Source: Balamuthia mandrillaris | Taxonomy: Eukaryota > Discosea > Longamoebia > Balamuthiidae | Length of the DNA stretch: 64,000 bases | Assembly (NCBI GenBank): GCA_031835245.1 | Contig: JAVKOQ010000249.1 | Span: 1 to 64,000, forward strand | Reading direction: 5' to 3' | Shown here: positions 10,109 through 20,867 of the stretch, piece by piece | How the letters are laid out: every line of letters begins with the position of its first letter | Numbering within the stretch: the stretch's first letter is position 1 | The notes under the pieces: generated by a model | Told to the model about the DNA's origin: nothing | Databases searched by the model: none | Seen by the model: only the letters and a program-made list of their open reading frames with translations | Made by a program: the position numbers and the translations under genes

Positions 10109-11053
10109 TCAGTTAAGAGGAGCAAGCTCCGAGACCCGCACGTATTCCCGTCCGCTCAGGTCATTGATCATCTGCTGGAGGTCAGCATGGGACTCGTAGT
10201 CGGGGTCGTAGTAGGCCATGTTGGATTGCCAATAGTCCTTCACCCAGTTCAGCACGAGGGGGGCGGCTAGCCGCTGGCTGCCGTCTTCCAAAGTCTCCGG
10301 TCCGGTAATGATAGAGTCGTCGCTATCGCCGTCCGCGTTGTCGCTGTCGTCGCCGTTGTTGTCCGGTTGGTAAACGGCCAACCAAAGGTTGGAGCAAGGG
10401 TTCTTGCCCTCCTCCAAAGGTGGTTGCACAAATTCCATCTCCAACCGCTTGAAGCCGATGCGTTGCAACATCCTCACTCGCACTTCTGGAGGAACGGTAT
10501 CGTCCTCCGCTTTGACTTTGGTAGGGTCGTTGGTCTCCGCAAAGATGGCCGGGCAGCCGTTGTGGAGGCCAGCGGCACGCGCGTCACGGTGGATAATGTC
10601 CACGCTCTGCTCGATGAGGAACCGGCCAAGGCCTTTGCCCCTGCAAGCGGGGCTGACCACAAAGTAGGAGATGAGGCCGCAGCGGCTTTCCCGCCAGTAC
10701 TCGAACACGCAGCCGCCCACGATCTCCTTCAGCTCGGTGTCGTGTTTCTCGAAGGCAAGAAGTACGTGGAAGACGCTCTCGGTGTAGGTAGGATCCATCA
10801 TCTCCTCCCAGAACTCGAGGGGCTCCAGCTCGTCGTCGAAGGGGAAATAGGTAGGCAAAAAGTCATCGTAAAACCGTTTCAAGTGTGTCCTTCGAATGTC
10901 CTCTCGGTGCTTTAAGTCATACAGATTGTAGTAGTCCTCAGGGCGAGGCCGAGGGCGACCGTGGCAGGAGGACGCTGGGCGAGAGGCCCCAGCTCCTCCG
11001 ATCGTAACGTTAAGGGCTTTATTATTAGTGGCATACTCCTGTTGGGCATCCAT
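10109..11053 (-). CDS. GNAT-family N-acetyltransferase (paralog A)
   Basis: Single exon, 314 aa, ATG at 11053. The central GNAT fold shows ESVFHVLLAFEKHD, then GGCVFEYW, then motif A ISYFVVSPACRGKGLGRFLIE, with the acetyl-CoA binding RGKGLG (Q/RxxGxG/A pattern). After it comes a long conserved block, PAIFAETNDPTKVKAEDDTV and MLQRIGFKRLEMEFVQPPL. The substrate cannot be told. The N-terminus is low complexity; an acidic Asp/Asn linker (about 225-250) separates the fold from a C-terminal helical segment (NWVKDYWQ). A close paralog lies 2.4 kb away in inverted orientation. Both lack introns, unlike most neighbours. Confidence 0.85.
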   Translation of the reverse strand: MDAQQEYATNNKALNVTIGGAGASRPASSCHGRPRPRPEDYYNLYDLKHREDIRRTHLKRFYDDFLPTYFPFDDELEPLEFWEEMMDPTYTESVFHVLLAFEKHDTELKEIVGGCVFEYWRESRCGLISYFVVSPACRGKGLGRFLIEQSVDIIHRDARAAGLHNGCPAIFAETNDPTKVKAEDDTVPPEVRVRMLQRIGFKRLEMEFVQPPLEEGKNPCSNLWLAVYQPDNNGDDSDNADGDSDDSIITGPETLEDGSQRLAAPLVLNWVKDYWQSNMAYYDPDYESHADLQQMINDLSGREYVRVSELAPLN

Positions 11054-11932
11054 TCGGCGGTTCTTCTACTGGTTTGTCTGTGTCTCAGGTAAATGCTCAT
11101 CCAGTCCCCTCTTTGTGTTCAACAAAAGAGAAAGGAGGTTTGTTGTGGTGTGGAAAGAAGTAGTGGGCGACAAAAGAAAAAAAAAAAAGATGGGGAGGGA
11201 AAAAAAAGTAGTCCCAAAAAAAAAACAAAAATAAATCTGTTTTTCGTTTGAAGGATGGATGGGGAGGGATTTGATTTCCGTGACTGGCAAAAACACAGGC
11301 ACCGAAAAAAAAATAAATAAATAGGTTTGCAGTACGCAACCGGTAGTAGTACGAGTAGGGGGTAGTGGTGTTCTTCCCTTTTTTTCTGCGGTAAGTTGAC
11401 GAAAGTGAAAAGAAGCAAAGAAAGAAAAAAGAAGAAGCCGGGCTGAAAATAAACTCCAAAATAGCCAACGCGGAGTTTTATTTTTTTCGGTTTTTGCCAG
11501 GCTGTCCCACGCGAGGGTTCCGTTAAGGAGGTTCATCATTTTTAGAGCATTTTCACCTAATTTGAAAATGCGAACAAGTTTTTTTGTGGACATGTTCCAC
11601 CAATGGGAATTATTTGCGGACATGTTTTAAGGTGCATCATCATCACCCGCGAAATTTTGTTCAACGTGGCTTTGCGTGTTCTGGGTTCTTGCTTTTTTCT
11701 TGTTCTTATATTTCTAGCTTTCCATTAGGTTGGGTGAAGTTTCCCTGCCTCTGCTGGTGTTTCCAAAAGCAAGCTCTTTTCCCCCTCGGCATGGGACTGG
11801 AGTCAGCCATGTGGAGCATTTATACCGGCCTTGCAGAAGCAAGATGGAGTGATGGTCGTCACCAACAATGGTTGAAAACAAAGTGGTGTTTATTCTCTCG
11901 TGCACGAACCGAGGCTTCTCTCATTCCTTCGT
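11054..11932. other. Intergenic region upstream of GNAT paralog A
   Basis: Lies between the start of the GNAT gene and the stop of the hisactophilin-like gene, both on the minus strand. A-rich on the plus strand from 11170 to 11450. Open frames here are short and show no domain; no RNA gene or repeat was seen. Confidence 0.45.
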
Positions 11933-12953
11933 TCAGAACTGCACAAAACAGAACTTTTCATGCTTTCCACAAGAGGAACTCTGGCAAATACTCGATCCTG
12001 AGCAAGAGCCAGCCGACAAGTACGTGCCATGGGCCGTTTTAAAGGCCACCATTGCGCCATCCTTCTGCTCCACAGTGAACGTCTCACACTGCTTCATCTG
12101 GTCAGGAACCTGCCCCACCGTCGTTCTGTTGGGTCTGGCGGAGACGTACGTGCCGTGATGGGTGTGCAGGGCGACGCGGTTGCCTCCGAGGTGGATGATG
12201 CCAAAGTGCTCCCACTCTCGCATGTGAGGAACCTGAGTGAAGTGGGGCTTGCAGCCTTGCGTCTTCTTGCGAGCACTGATGAAGGTGTTGTGGAAGGTCT
12301 TGATGTATGCTTTGCCTTTGGGTATGTCGATGTCATTGCTCTTACTCTTGTTGTTGTTGTGATGATGGTGATGGTGATGGTGCTGAGGTTTAGAAGGGGC
12401 AGGAGGATGAAAGTGGTCATGATGGATGGTAACGTGCTGTTCAACGATCGACGAAGTTGAAGAAGAAGAACAAGAAGGATAAGAAGGGTAAGAAGGGGAA
12501 GGGTAAGACGGGGAAGGATAAGAAGGAGGAAAAGGGTGAGAAGCTGGGGAAGAGAAGGTAGGAGTTGGTGGTTGCATAGGAGGAGCGAGACCGAACCCTG
12601 GTGGTTGCCTATTCGTTGCGTTTTTCGGTTTTTTTGCTGTATGAGAAGATTGCCAAACACGCAAACATAAAGCCAAAGAGGAAAAGAAAAGAATGGAGCG
12701 TTTACATGAAAGGAGGGGCAAAGCCTCCGCTAAAAGAAACGGAAGGGCCAGCAGGGCCGGCGCCAATGCTGACAGAGAAACCAGGTGCCGCGGCTGTCAC
12801 AGGAGGAGGAGCCGCGGGGGGATAGTACGGTTGCTGTGGTGGCGGTGCTTGCCGTTGCTGTTGTTGGAATTGGATCTGTGTGGGAGGTATGTACGCCTGT
12901 CCGCCGGCAGCAGGAAAGAAAGGAGGCATCCCCGAGTTTTGGTTGTGGCTCAT
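11933..12953 (-). CDS. Hisactophilin/fascin-like beta-trefoil protein with Pro/Gln-rich N-terminus and poly-His tract
   Basis: Two exons, 12953-12706 and 12608-11933, 307 aa. Residues 1-170 are low complexity, rich in Pro, Gln, Gly, Ser and Tyr. A His-rich stretch follows (QHVTIHHDHFH, then eight consecutive His encoded at about 12360-12383). From about residue 180 comes one beta-trefoil with fascin/hisactophilin-style strands: KAYIKTFHNTFISARK, RVALHTHHGTYVSARP and MVAFKTAHGTYLSAGS. Fascins bundle actin with four such trefoils; Dictyostelium hisactophilin has one, is His-rich and is pH-sensitive at the plasma membrane. A similar actin role is inference. The C-terminus is Cys/Ser-rich. Confidence 0.75.
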
Positions 12954-13436
12954 CTTTTGCAGAGAGGGTAGGTACCTGCGCAGTACGACTGGGAGAGGGT
13001 GCTCGCGATTTATTTTATAAAAGTAAGGGGGGGAAGAGGAAGAAGGGGTCAAAGCAACAAAAACACTTTCTTTTCGGCTGTTTTCGTTGCCTTGGGGGGG
13101 AATGAGCAGCGGTAAGAGCGCTGGAGCAGAGAGTATCCGCCCAGCGGCACAATGGGAAGAACAGCGTGGGGGTGGGGGGACAAGTTTTCGCTCTTCAGCG
13201 GTTCCTACAGGTGAACGCGTGGTAATGCCGCGGCATAAATTTTGACGGAGGGGTCATAGCGGAGGACTTGGAAAAATTGAGAAACAAGGAAAGAAGAGGG
13301 AGATGCGCAAACGCAAGTGAGCTGCCTCTCTCCTGGCCCTGTTCAGCTTGCAAGCTTTCTCGTGTGTTTCAACACAACGGTTGGCTTCATCACGAGGCTT
13401 CAACTCCATTTTTTTTTGAAAAAATTAAAAAGAACA
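12954..13436. promoter_or_regulatory. Divergent intergenic region between hisactophilin-like gene and GNAT paralog B
   Basis: 483 bp between two divergent ATGs, with G-rich tracts at about 13091-13101 and 13163-13178 and an A-rich run right before the GNAT start. No specific element was assigned. Confidence 0.4.
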
Positions 13437-14312
13437 ATGGAATCCTCTTCTGGCGATTCAGACGATTCCTCTTCCTCGTCACACTCCAACGGTTTGACTT
13501 CCTCCTCCTCTCCGCCACAGCCATCACAACGGTGGGTGGCAGAAGATCCATTCATCCTCTATGACCTCAAAGAACGACAAGACCTCCGCCAATCCCTCCT
13601 CGCCCGCTTCTACGACGAGTTCCTCCCTACCTACTTCCCCTTTGAGGACGAGCTGGAGCCCGTCGAGGTCTGGGAGGAAATGATGGACCCGGACTACAAG
13701 GACAGCGTCTTTCACGTCGTGGTGGCGTTCGATCGGGAGGACAGGGAGCTGAAGGAGATCCTGGGGGGCTGCGTTTTTGAGTTTGGGCGGGAGAGCGGCT
13801 GCGGCCTCATCTCCTACTTCGTGGTGAGCCCCATGTGCAGGGGTAAGGGCTTGGGCAGGCTACTCATAGAGAGGAGTGTGGAGATTACGCATGCGGACGC
13901 GCGGGCGGCTGGCCTGAAGGGAGGTTGCCCGGCCATCTTTGCAGAGACCAACGACCCCACCAAGGTAAAGGCGGAGGAGGACACGGTGCCGCCGGAGGTG
14001 AGAGTGAGAATGTTGCAACGCATCGGCTTCAAGCGGTTGGAGATGGAGTTTGTGCAGCCACCCTTGCAGGAAGGCAAGAACCCTTGTGCCAACCTCTGGT
14101 TGCTTGTTTACCAACCGGAGAAGGAAGAAGAAGGGAGAGAGAGGACGAGTTTACCAGCAGAACTGCTTTTGAGATGGGTAAACGAGTATTGGCGGGCGTG
14201 TTGTGCATACTTTGATCCAGACTATGAGAGGTCTTATGTGGAATTGCGGGCCATGAGGATGGAGCTTAGCAGCAAAGAGAGCGTGCGGATAGTGGACATA
14301 GTGCCCTCTTGA
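13437..14312 (+). CDS. GNAT-family N-acetyltransferase (paralog B)
   Basis: Single exon, 291 aa. ATG 13437 was chosen over the longer frame to 13317 because it has an A-rich leader (AAAGAACAATGG) and the extra residues have no match in paralog A. It shares almost the whole GNAT core with paralog A: FLPTYFPFEDELEP, ISYFVVSPMCRGKGLG, PAIFAETNDPTKVKAEEDTV. The N-terminus is Ser-rich and the C-terminal segment is LLRWVNEYWRA. The variable ends and conserved core suggest an old tandem-inverted duplication with retained enzyme function. Substrate unknown. Confidence 0.85.
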   Translation: MESSSGDSDDSSSSSHSNGLTSSSSPPQPSQRWVAEDPFILYDLKERQDLRQSLLARFYDEFLPTYFPFEDELEPVEVWEEMMDPDYKDSVFHVVVAFDREDRELKEILGGCVFEFGRESGCGLISYFVVSPMCRGKGLGRLLIERSVEITHADARAAGLKGGCPAIFAETNDPTKVKAEEDTVPPEVRVRMLQRIGFKRLEMEFVQPPLQEGKNPCANLWLLVYQPEKEEEGRERTSLPAELLLRWVNEYWRACCAYFDPDYERSYVELRAMRMELSSKESVRIVDIVPS

Positions 14313-14718
14313 TTCTTGATGCTTTCACGAACACTAAACGTTTCTTCTCCTTTGTCTCTTTCTTTTTCTGTTGGAGCGAAGAGAGAAGAGAGCAATGAAG
14401 AAAAGAAAAGAAAAGAAAAGAAATGATGCAGAGAGAGAAGCAAAAGAGGAGAAAGAGAACAGAGAGCAAAGATATCATGTTGGGTGAGTAGAATCTGAAT
14501 GCTCACTTTTCCCAACTTTTTTCTCATCGTCATCCGAGCCAGACGGCCGTGTTATCTCTTGCTTTCCTTCTTCCTCTGCTCTTTTATCTCTATCTCTTTC
14601 TCTTCGTGGTTGTGGTGTTGTGGTAGCAGAACTCGGTGGAACAGCTTTGCGTGCTGCCGCTGCACGATGCCGTTCTTGTTCCATCTGTTCCACCTTGGCA
14701 GATAGTCTTGCGTCTATT

Positions 14719-16470
14719 CTACTTCTTCCGTGATAACCGTTGTTGCAATTTTTCAGAGTTGACTGAAGTTGTGGCAGTAGTTGAAGTTGCTGTAGTAGAA
14801 GAGATAGAAGAAGAGGAGGAGGATGGAGCATCTTCTATTGCTGCCGAAGAAGTTGGTTGTTGTTGAAAATCATCAACAGAAGCGATTCTTTGAGTCGCTT
14901 TGACATTTTCTAGCGATGTATCATTCTCTTGCTGTTGCTCACCTTCTTTCTCTTTCCCCTTGTTACCATCACTTTCTCCTCTTTTGTTGCTTTTCATCTC
15001 TTTCTCGTGATCCCCTTCTCTTTCTCCTTCTGCCTTGCCCCCATCTTCTTCATCCTCTGCAAAGATGGATGAAGCATAAGCAGGCACAACAACATGCTCA
15101 TAAGCCGCCGCCAACTGGCTCAACAAGTGCAAAGTCATCTTGACCAGTCCCCTCATCGAGGGAGTTCCCAACAGAGCCGCCGCCTGCGAGTCCCTCTGCA
15201 AACGTCTGTAAATGCCGGAGGAGCGCAAGTAGATGATCTCCTGTGTGATGGCTCCTTCCTCGCTACGAAGATCCGTCATCTTGATGAGAGCGGAGAGACA
15301 AGCCTTCTCCTCAGAGGTAAGCGTCGGTGTGTCTAAGTTGAGGAGGAGCAAATTCTGAAGGGTAAGCACGCGATAGAGGATTTGCACCTGCTGGTCCCAT
15401 TGCCGGAGCTTGTGCTCTTTAAGGGTATGGGTCCAATCCCCAAAGCAGGGCGCGCAGAGGAGGTACCTGCGGAAGGCTAACTCCTTCTTGACTATTTCGA
15501 GTTCCTACTTTTTGGCAGTCAGAGGATTGCGAAGAAGAAGAAGAAGAAGAACAACAAGAAGATGAAGAACAAGAACAAGAAGAAGAAGAAGAAGAAGATG
15601 AAGAAGAATAACAACAAGAAAAAGAAGAAGAACGAAACAATAACAATAACAAGAAGCAGCGACAACGCACTCCCATGAGCTGAACAATGTTGGTAAAGGT
15701 AGCGTCAATCTGTGGGAAGCAGTTCTTTGGGTCAGTGGCGCTCTTATAAATATCCACCACTTTGAACACAGAGCGTTCCGTCCTCTTCATCCTCCGCTTC
15801 ACGATGTTGTGGACGAAAGGGCTGGATACCATCAGGTTTACCAACATGGCCGCCACTGCTCCTATTAAAATCGCTCCTATTCTCACCTGTTCGAGGAGAA
15901 AAACGTGAGAAGGAGAACGAAGACAGAAGACCTAAACGAAAGAGAACGAAGGAGGAACAACCGAGGGGAGAGAAGGGAAGAGGGCGAAGACAAGAAGAGC
16001 AACGTCCTTACCAAAAGAGTCGCAAACACAGAGGGCAGTCCCTCCCAATCGAACCCAAACAGCGGCCACTGAAACGGGACCAACACCACAAACAACGCCG
16101 AGAAGGCCGCCGAGGAGTGCGAGCCAGGGTCCGCGAAGCCCATGAAGTACAGCACGTAGCTGCTTATCATGACGGCAACGGGCACGTAGATGGCCACCAG
16201 CCACTCCGCCGTCTCCTCGGAGTACTCCCCGATGACCGTGGGGTGAATGACGATGTTGCAGAGGGTGGCGGCGATGCTGCCCACCAGGGAGGCGCGGATG
16301 ATGTCCAACCCTTGCTGTAGCCCTATGAGCAGGATGGGAGAGACGCACAGGTAGGCATTGAAGGCTGTGCTCACTCGGTCTGGGTTCTGATCCCGCGTGT
16401 GTGTGCAGGAACGGGGAAGGAAGGAAGGAAGGAAGGAAGGAAGGAAGGAAGGAAGGAAGGAAGGAAGGAA

Positions 16471-16512
<42 letters not shown>

Positions 16513-16822
16513 GAAGAGGAGAGCAAGGAGGAAAGAGAACACGACACGCAAACCAAGGACGAGAGAACAAGAGTGAAAAAAGGGTAAGAAGAGGAAGGAC
16601 AGGTTTGTTGAGGTGTTTAAAAAAAACCTGAAGGAGGTTGGTGAAGACCAAGGCAAGGCCAGCAGCGAGGCCAAACTTGAAAACGTTGAAGCGCGGGCTG
16701 TTGCGAGCAAAGATGTGGCGCAGCAGCAGCCGGTCGATAAAGTTTTGCACCGCTTCCGGCATCAGGAACTCATGTCGCCCAACTCGTTTCCTCCTTCTCC
16801 GGAGTTGTGAGATAGAACTCAT
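14719..16822 (-). CDS. FUSC / aromatic acid exporter-like membrane protein
   Basis: Four exons, 16822-16628, 16386-16012, 15886-15671, 15504-14719, 523 aa from the ATG preceding SSISQL. Hydrophobic helices: FKFGLAAGLALVFTNLL, AYLCVSPILLIGL, IIRASLVGSIAATLCNIVI, WLVAIYVPVAVMISSYVLYF, AFSALFVVLVPF, then IGAILIGAVAAMLVNLMV. The last is followed by a cytosolic helical half (FVHNIVKRRMKRTERSVFKVV). This layout fits the FUSC/ArAE/ALMT transporter superfamily, which exports organic anions. The C-terminal part is charged and Ser/Thr-rich. The frame stops at 14719, but removing 19 nt (14719-14737) opens a further 81 codons to 14475. The substrate is unknown. Confidence 0.7.
16415..16509. repeat. (GGAA)n followed by (GA)n in FUSC-like gene intron 1
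   Basis: About 14 GGAA units then about 18 GA units; on the sense (minus) strand the whole tract is pyrimidine. Confidence 0.95.
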
Positions 16823-17199
16823 GAATTTGGGGGGGGATGGGGGGGGATGGGAGGGAGAGAGGTCCAAAGGCGCTTTGTTCTTGGTTGTTGTTTTGTTGTC
16901 TTTTCTGTCTTCTTTCCTCTCCTTTTCTCCGCGGACGACTAGTTTTATAATTTTGCCTCCTCCAAAGCTGCTTTGTCTTGGGAGGGACAACAAAGGACAA
17001 GCTTATGGGGGGAGGTTGACGACTTTAGCTTCGTTAGAGTTACGTCGTGGGGTGGTTTTTATTTAGAAAATGAAGCGTTACGAAAAAGAAGAAGAAAAAG
17101 TGGAAGAGGACCAAGAAGAAACGGACACGGAACAAGCGGCACTCTGTGCTCTACACAACCCTCACTCCAAAAAAAAAAAAAAGAACAGAAATTGTTTAC

Positions 17200-17205
17200 A
17201 AAAAA
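17200..17205 (-). terminator. RNA polymerase III terminator of tRNA-Phe
   Basis: Six T residues on the minus strand, 8 nt beyond the mature 3' end of the tRNA. Confidence 0.8.
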
Positions 17206-17213
17206 CGATACAG

Positions 17214-17286
17214 TGCCCCCAGCCGGGTTTGAACCAGCGACCTTTAGATCTTCAGTCTAACGCTCTACCAGCTGAGCTATAGGGGC
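17214..17286 (-). tRNA. tRNA-Phe (anticodon GAA)
   Basis: 73 nt, intronless. The acceptor stem GCCCCTA pairs with TGGGGGC (one G-T wobble) with discriminator A. The D-arm carries the A box (TAGCTCAGCTGG), the anticodon arm is TTAGA-CTGAAGA-TCTAA and the T-arm holds GGTTCAAACC as B box. CCA is not encoded. A T6 terminator follows. Confidence 0.97.
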
Positions 17287-17599
17287 TTGCTTGCAACTAA
17301 ATTCCATTTGGTGAGACGAAATGGGATGACACTATCCTTCGTTAACGCTCCGCTTTTCTCTCTTGTTTACCGCGCAACGGTTAGGTGTGGCGGTAGTCCT
17401 TGTCGACACCGACTTTCCCCGCTACGCTTGGCAGGGTAGCGCAGGGACTATTTTTTCCCCTTGCCGTTTCTTTTCCTGCATGAGAGAGCCAACGTCGGTT
17501 CGTGTAAGAAAGAGCAAAAACAGAGGAACGACCCAGTTGGAGGAGCGCGTGCCTGTGTGGAGAAGAGAGGGGGAGAGGGAGAGGCAAAGGTTATAAACC

Positions 17600-20100
17600 A
17601 TGGTCTGGTTCACGGCAGAGAAGGAGAAGAACGACGATGACATCATCGAGTTGGAGGTGGGCCGCATGGGGGTTGGCGGAGAAGGCGTGGGAAACACACC
17701 AGCCGGGCTGGATGCCCTTCCGGCACGACGAAAAAGAAAGAAGTTACGACCACTTCTCGGTCGCTTGAGGATACTGCTTCGGATATACGGTACGTCCTGT
17801 GTTCATTTCTTGAAAGGGCAACGTTGCTTACAATCTATGAACCACAACAAACACACAAATAAAGGCTCACAAGGAACTATGACCCTCATCTTTCTCTTTG
17901 CTTTGTTTGCTGCCATTTTTTTCTTCTTTCGGCAACTGCCAACCATAGCCACATCTCTTCGGCCGGGTGCTCGAGAGTTTGAGGTCCCTCGCATAGTCTC
18001 AGAGCACTGCGAGCATCAATCCAAACACAGAAACATCAACGAGGTTCGTCTGTATTCCTAGCTCCTTGCTTTCTCTCTAGTCCTTGCTTTCGTTTCGTTC
18101 TTGTTCTTGTTCTTGTTCTTGTTCTTCTTCTCAAGTCTATTTCTATTTGTCTTTCGTTTGATAATAAATACTGGAAATAATATTAACTTTCCTCCAAACG
18201 AACAAGGAGGGGAAGGAGGAGTTCTCGGTGATAGACAAGACCGTGTATAACTACTGGCAAGATGCCATGACACCGGAGAAGTCTCACCAGTTCCTGGATC
18301 TGCTTGGTACCACCTTTCTTCTAAGTGTTGTTGTGAACACAAGATCCAAACAAACTCTTTCTCGTTATATTTCCAGACATCCAGTACAATACAGCCAGGC
18401 TGGACAGTTACAAAGCGGTGGAAGTTGTCGTGCCACAAACCATCTCCAATGAGGTGTTCGTCTCCGTCGAAAACTTTGTTTGGGCACGCAACGTGCTGCG
18501 AGGCGCTCGTACCTTTTACAAGTTTGGTCTTCTCTGCATTTTTATTTCTTTTTGCTCTCTCTCGCTCTCTCTGTCCTCTCTGTCTCTCTGTCTCTCTCTC
18601 TCTCTGTCCTTTCTCTCTTTCTTTCCTGCCAGTCTCTCTCTCTCTCTCTCTCTCTCTCTGTCCTTTTCTTTCTCTCCCTGCTTTCTTCTTTCTTCTTATT
18701 CTCTTAGACATATTTGTGCATTACATAGAGACAAAGTGGTTGTGGTGAGTTCCATATGGAAGGGCTTTCACGAGTTCCTTCTGGCGCTGACCGCTCACGG
18801 GGAGGAGAACGTCGTCTTCATAGTGCTCCGCTCTCATGGCATCCACGTGAACACCCAACTACCCGAATTGGGCATCTACTTCTTGGAGTCTAAAGAGAGC
18901 TCGGAGCTGGCTCTTATCGAGCAGGCCGACCTCTACATCTCCTTGAATGGGCTGCATGCCAAGGACGCGGTGGAGAAAGCCAGAACGCCCACTATGGTCT
19001 TGTACAGCGGCAGGAAGCTCCCCAGCGCGCTAGACACTTTTGAAGTTCGGCCTCTTCTCAACTTTGGTGAGACACTTCTTTTTGCTTCAGCATCTTCTTA
19101 TCTCGTCTTGGTTTTTCTCTTTTGTTTTCTTTCTATCGTCTCCTCTTTCTTGTTTCATAGCTAACCAAACACAAAAAACAAAAACAGGAGAGATACTTCC
19201 TCCTTCTCTGGCCAGGCAAACAAAGCTGATGCTCAACAAGCCCAAAGTCGATGTCATCTTCCACAGCTACCTTGACCCCACGATGGGTTACGGCAGCTCC
19301 GCGGAGCAGATGGTGTTGGCCTTGGACAGACGTAACATCTCGGTGAGGTACTATCCCAAAGCGGGACCGCCGCGTAAGGGATTGAAGGACCTCATCAAGG
19401 AGAGGACATGGAGCCTTGTGGAGAGAACGGAGACCAGCGATACCTATCTCGGCTACTTTGTGCCGCATGAGGTGGACGTCAATCGAATTCATCCGTTGGC
19501 TCGCAAGGCCAAAGTGGCCGTCATTTATACCACGTTTGAAACTACCAAAGTACCTTCAAAGGTATCTTCGTTTAACTCGGCTATTATTCCTTCTTCTGCC
19601 CTCTTTTTTTCCTTTCTCCTTAGTTCTAGGTCTTTCTTCTGCCTTTTTGTTTAAACGACTTCTTTCTTCCATATAAACTTTGTTATGGATATTGATATGC
19701 TTATTTTTTTCTGTTTGACTTTGCTACATAGTGGCCAAGGATTGTCAATCTCTACGACAAGCTTCTGGTCTCCTGCCCAGACATCCAAAAGGCCTTTGCG
19801 GATGGCGGCGTGAACATCCCGATCGATATTATACCACTGGGAGTGGACACGACCGACTGGCCCCTCCTTCCTCGCTCCATAGGCATGCCCTTTCGGTTCT
19901 TGCTCTTTGCTGACTCTGCATGGAGCAATCATCGAAAGAATTATCCATTGGTCTATGAGGCTTTTGTCAAAGAGTTTGCACAAACGCCTCAGGAGATGGA
20001 ACAGGTGGAACTATGGATAAAGATAACTAAGAAGGATGACGGTTTGTTCCTCTTCGTTAATTTACATACTGTCTTGTTTCATGACGTTGGTCACTTACTC

Positions 20101-20148
<48 letters not shown>

Positions 20149-20867
20149 CAACAAAGCATTCAAAGAACTGGAACCACACATCCCTCCAAACCTCAAGGTC
20201 TTCACTGGACGCTATACCCAAAAGAAGCTTCTTCAAATGATGAAGAGCGCCAACTGCCTGGTCTTCCCCAGTCACGGAGAGGGATATGGCTTGCCCCCAC
20301 GAGAGGCCATGTCGACGGGACTGCCGGCCATCTTTGCTGGCTTTGCAGGGCTGCACTCCATCGCCAACAACACGTTCAACTACCCGTTGGCATGGACTAC
20401 CGAGAAGGCCTCGGGTTACTCTGTGTGGAAGCCAGAAAATGAAGGTTTGTTTCTCCTTTTCTTCACTTGGCATCTCATAACCTCAACAAAACCGTAAAAC
20501 AGGGTCAAGTGACTTTGGGTCATGGGCACACATCGATGTTCAGGAACTGGCCCGGCGGATGCGAGAAGCCCAAAGCAACCCCAAGGTATGCCACGAGAAG
20601 GGCCTCCTGGCCGCCCGTTACATCCGTGAGCACGAGACATACGACCACACGGGTTTGGCCCTGATAGAGTCCTGTCGGCTGCCCAACCACTACCCTGGGG
20701 TGGCCCTTTTGGACGCGCTGAAGGCGGAGGAGGCCAACAAGGCAAACGCTCTGCGCAACAGGGTCTCCACAACGAAAAAGAAGCTTACCTCCATGCAACT
20801 CGCCTCAAGAGTGCAGCATGATGTCACCGGCACGCCAACAGGAACGCATCTCCGAACCTACAAATAA
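17600..20867 (+). CDS. Type II membrane glycosyltransferase, GT4 family
   Basis: Nine exons: 17600-17789, 17865-18043, 18207-18306, 18377-18521, 18708-19066, 19188-19561, 19732-20041, 20157-20444, 20503-20867, 769 aa. The first intron is optional for frame (75 nt) but has a GTACGT donor. A basic N-terminal tail (ARRKRKKLR) precedes one transmembrane anchor (MTLIFLFALFAAIFFFF, about residues 70-86). The middle (about 125-290) is a Rossmann-like first half. The second half is a GT-B fold: GYGSSAEQM, IPLGVDTTDW, a FLLFADSAWSNHRKN stretch and the GT4 signature FPSHGEGYGLPPREAM with both glutamates of EX7E. Retaining transferase using a nucleotide sugar; probably Golgi or ER membrane-bound. Donor and acceptor unknown. 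Confidence 0.82.
20105..20144. repeat. (CT)n tract in glycosyltransferase intron 7
   Basis: About 20 CT units on the sense strand just upstream of the splice acceptor. Confidence 0.95.

Noticed and set aside
10100-10126. GGTTAGCTCAGTTAAGAGGAGC, similar to a tRNA D-arm
   Set aside because: It covers the end of the GNAT coding sequence on the other strand and no T-arm or acceptor stem follows. (The string was noted only as a D-arm-like match.)
11584-12042. 152-codon plus-strand frame
   Set aside because: Mostly antisense to the end of the hisactophilin-like gene and its 3' flank; no domain.
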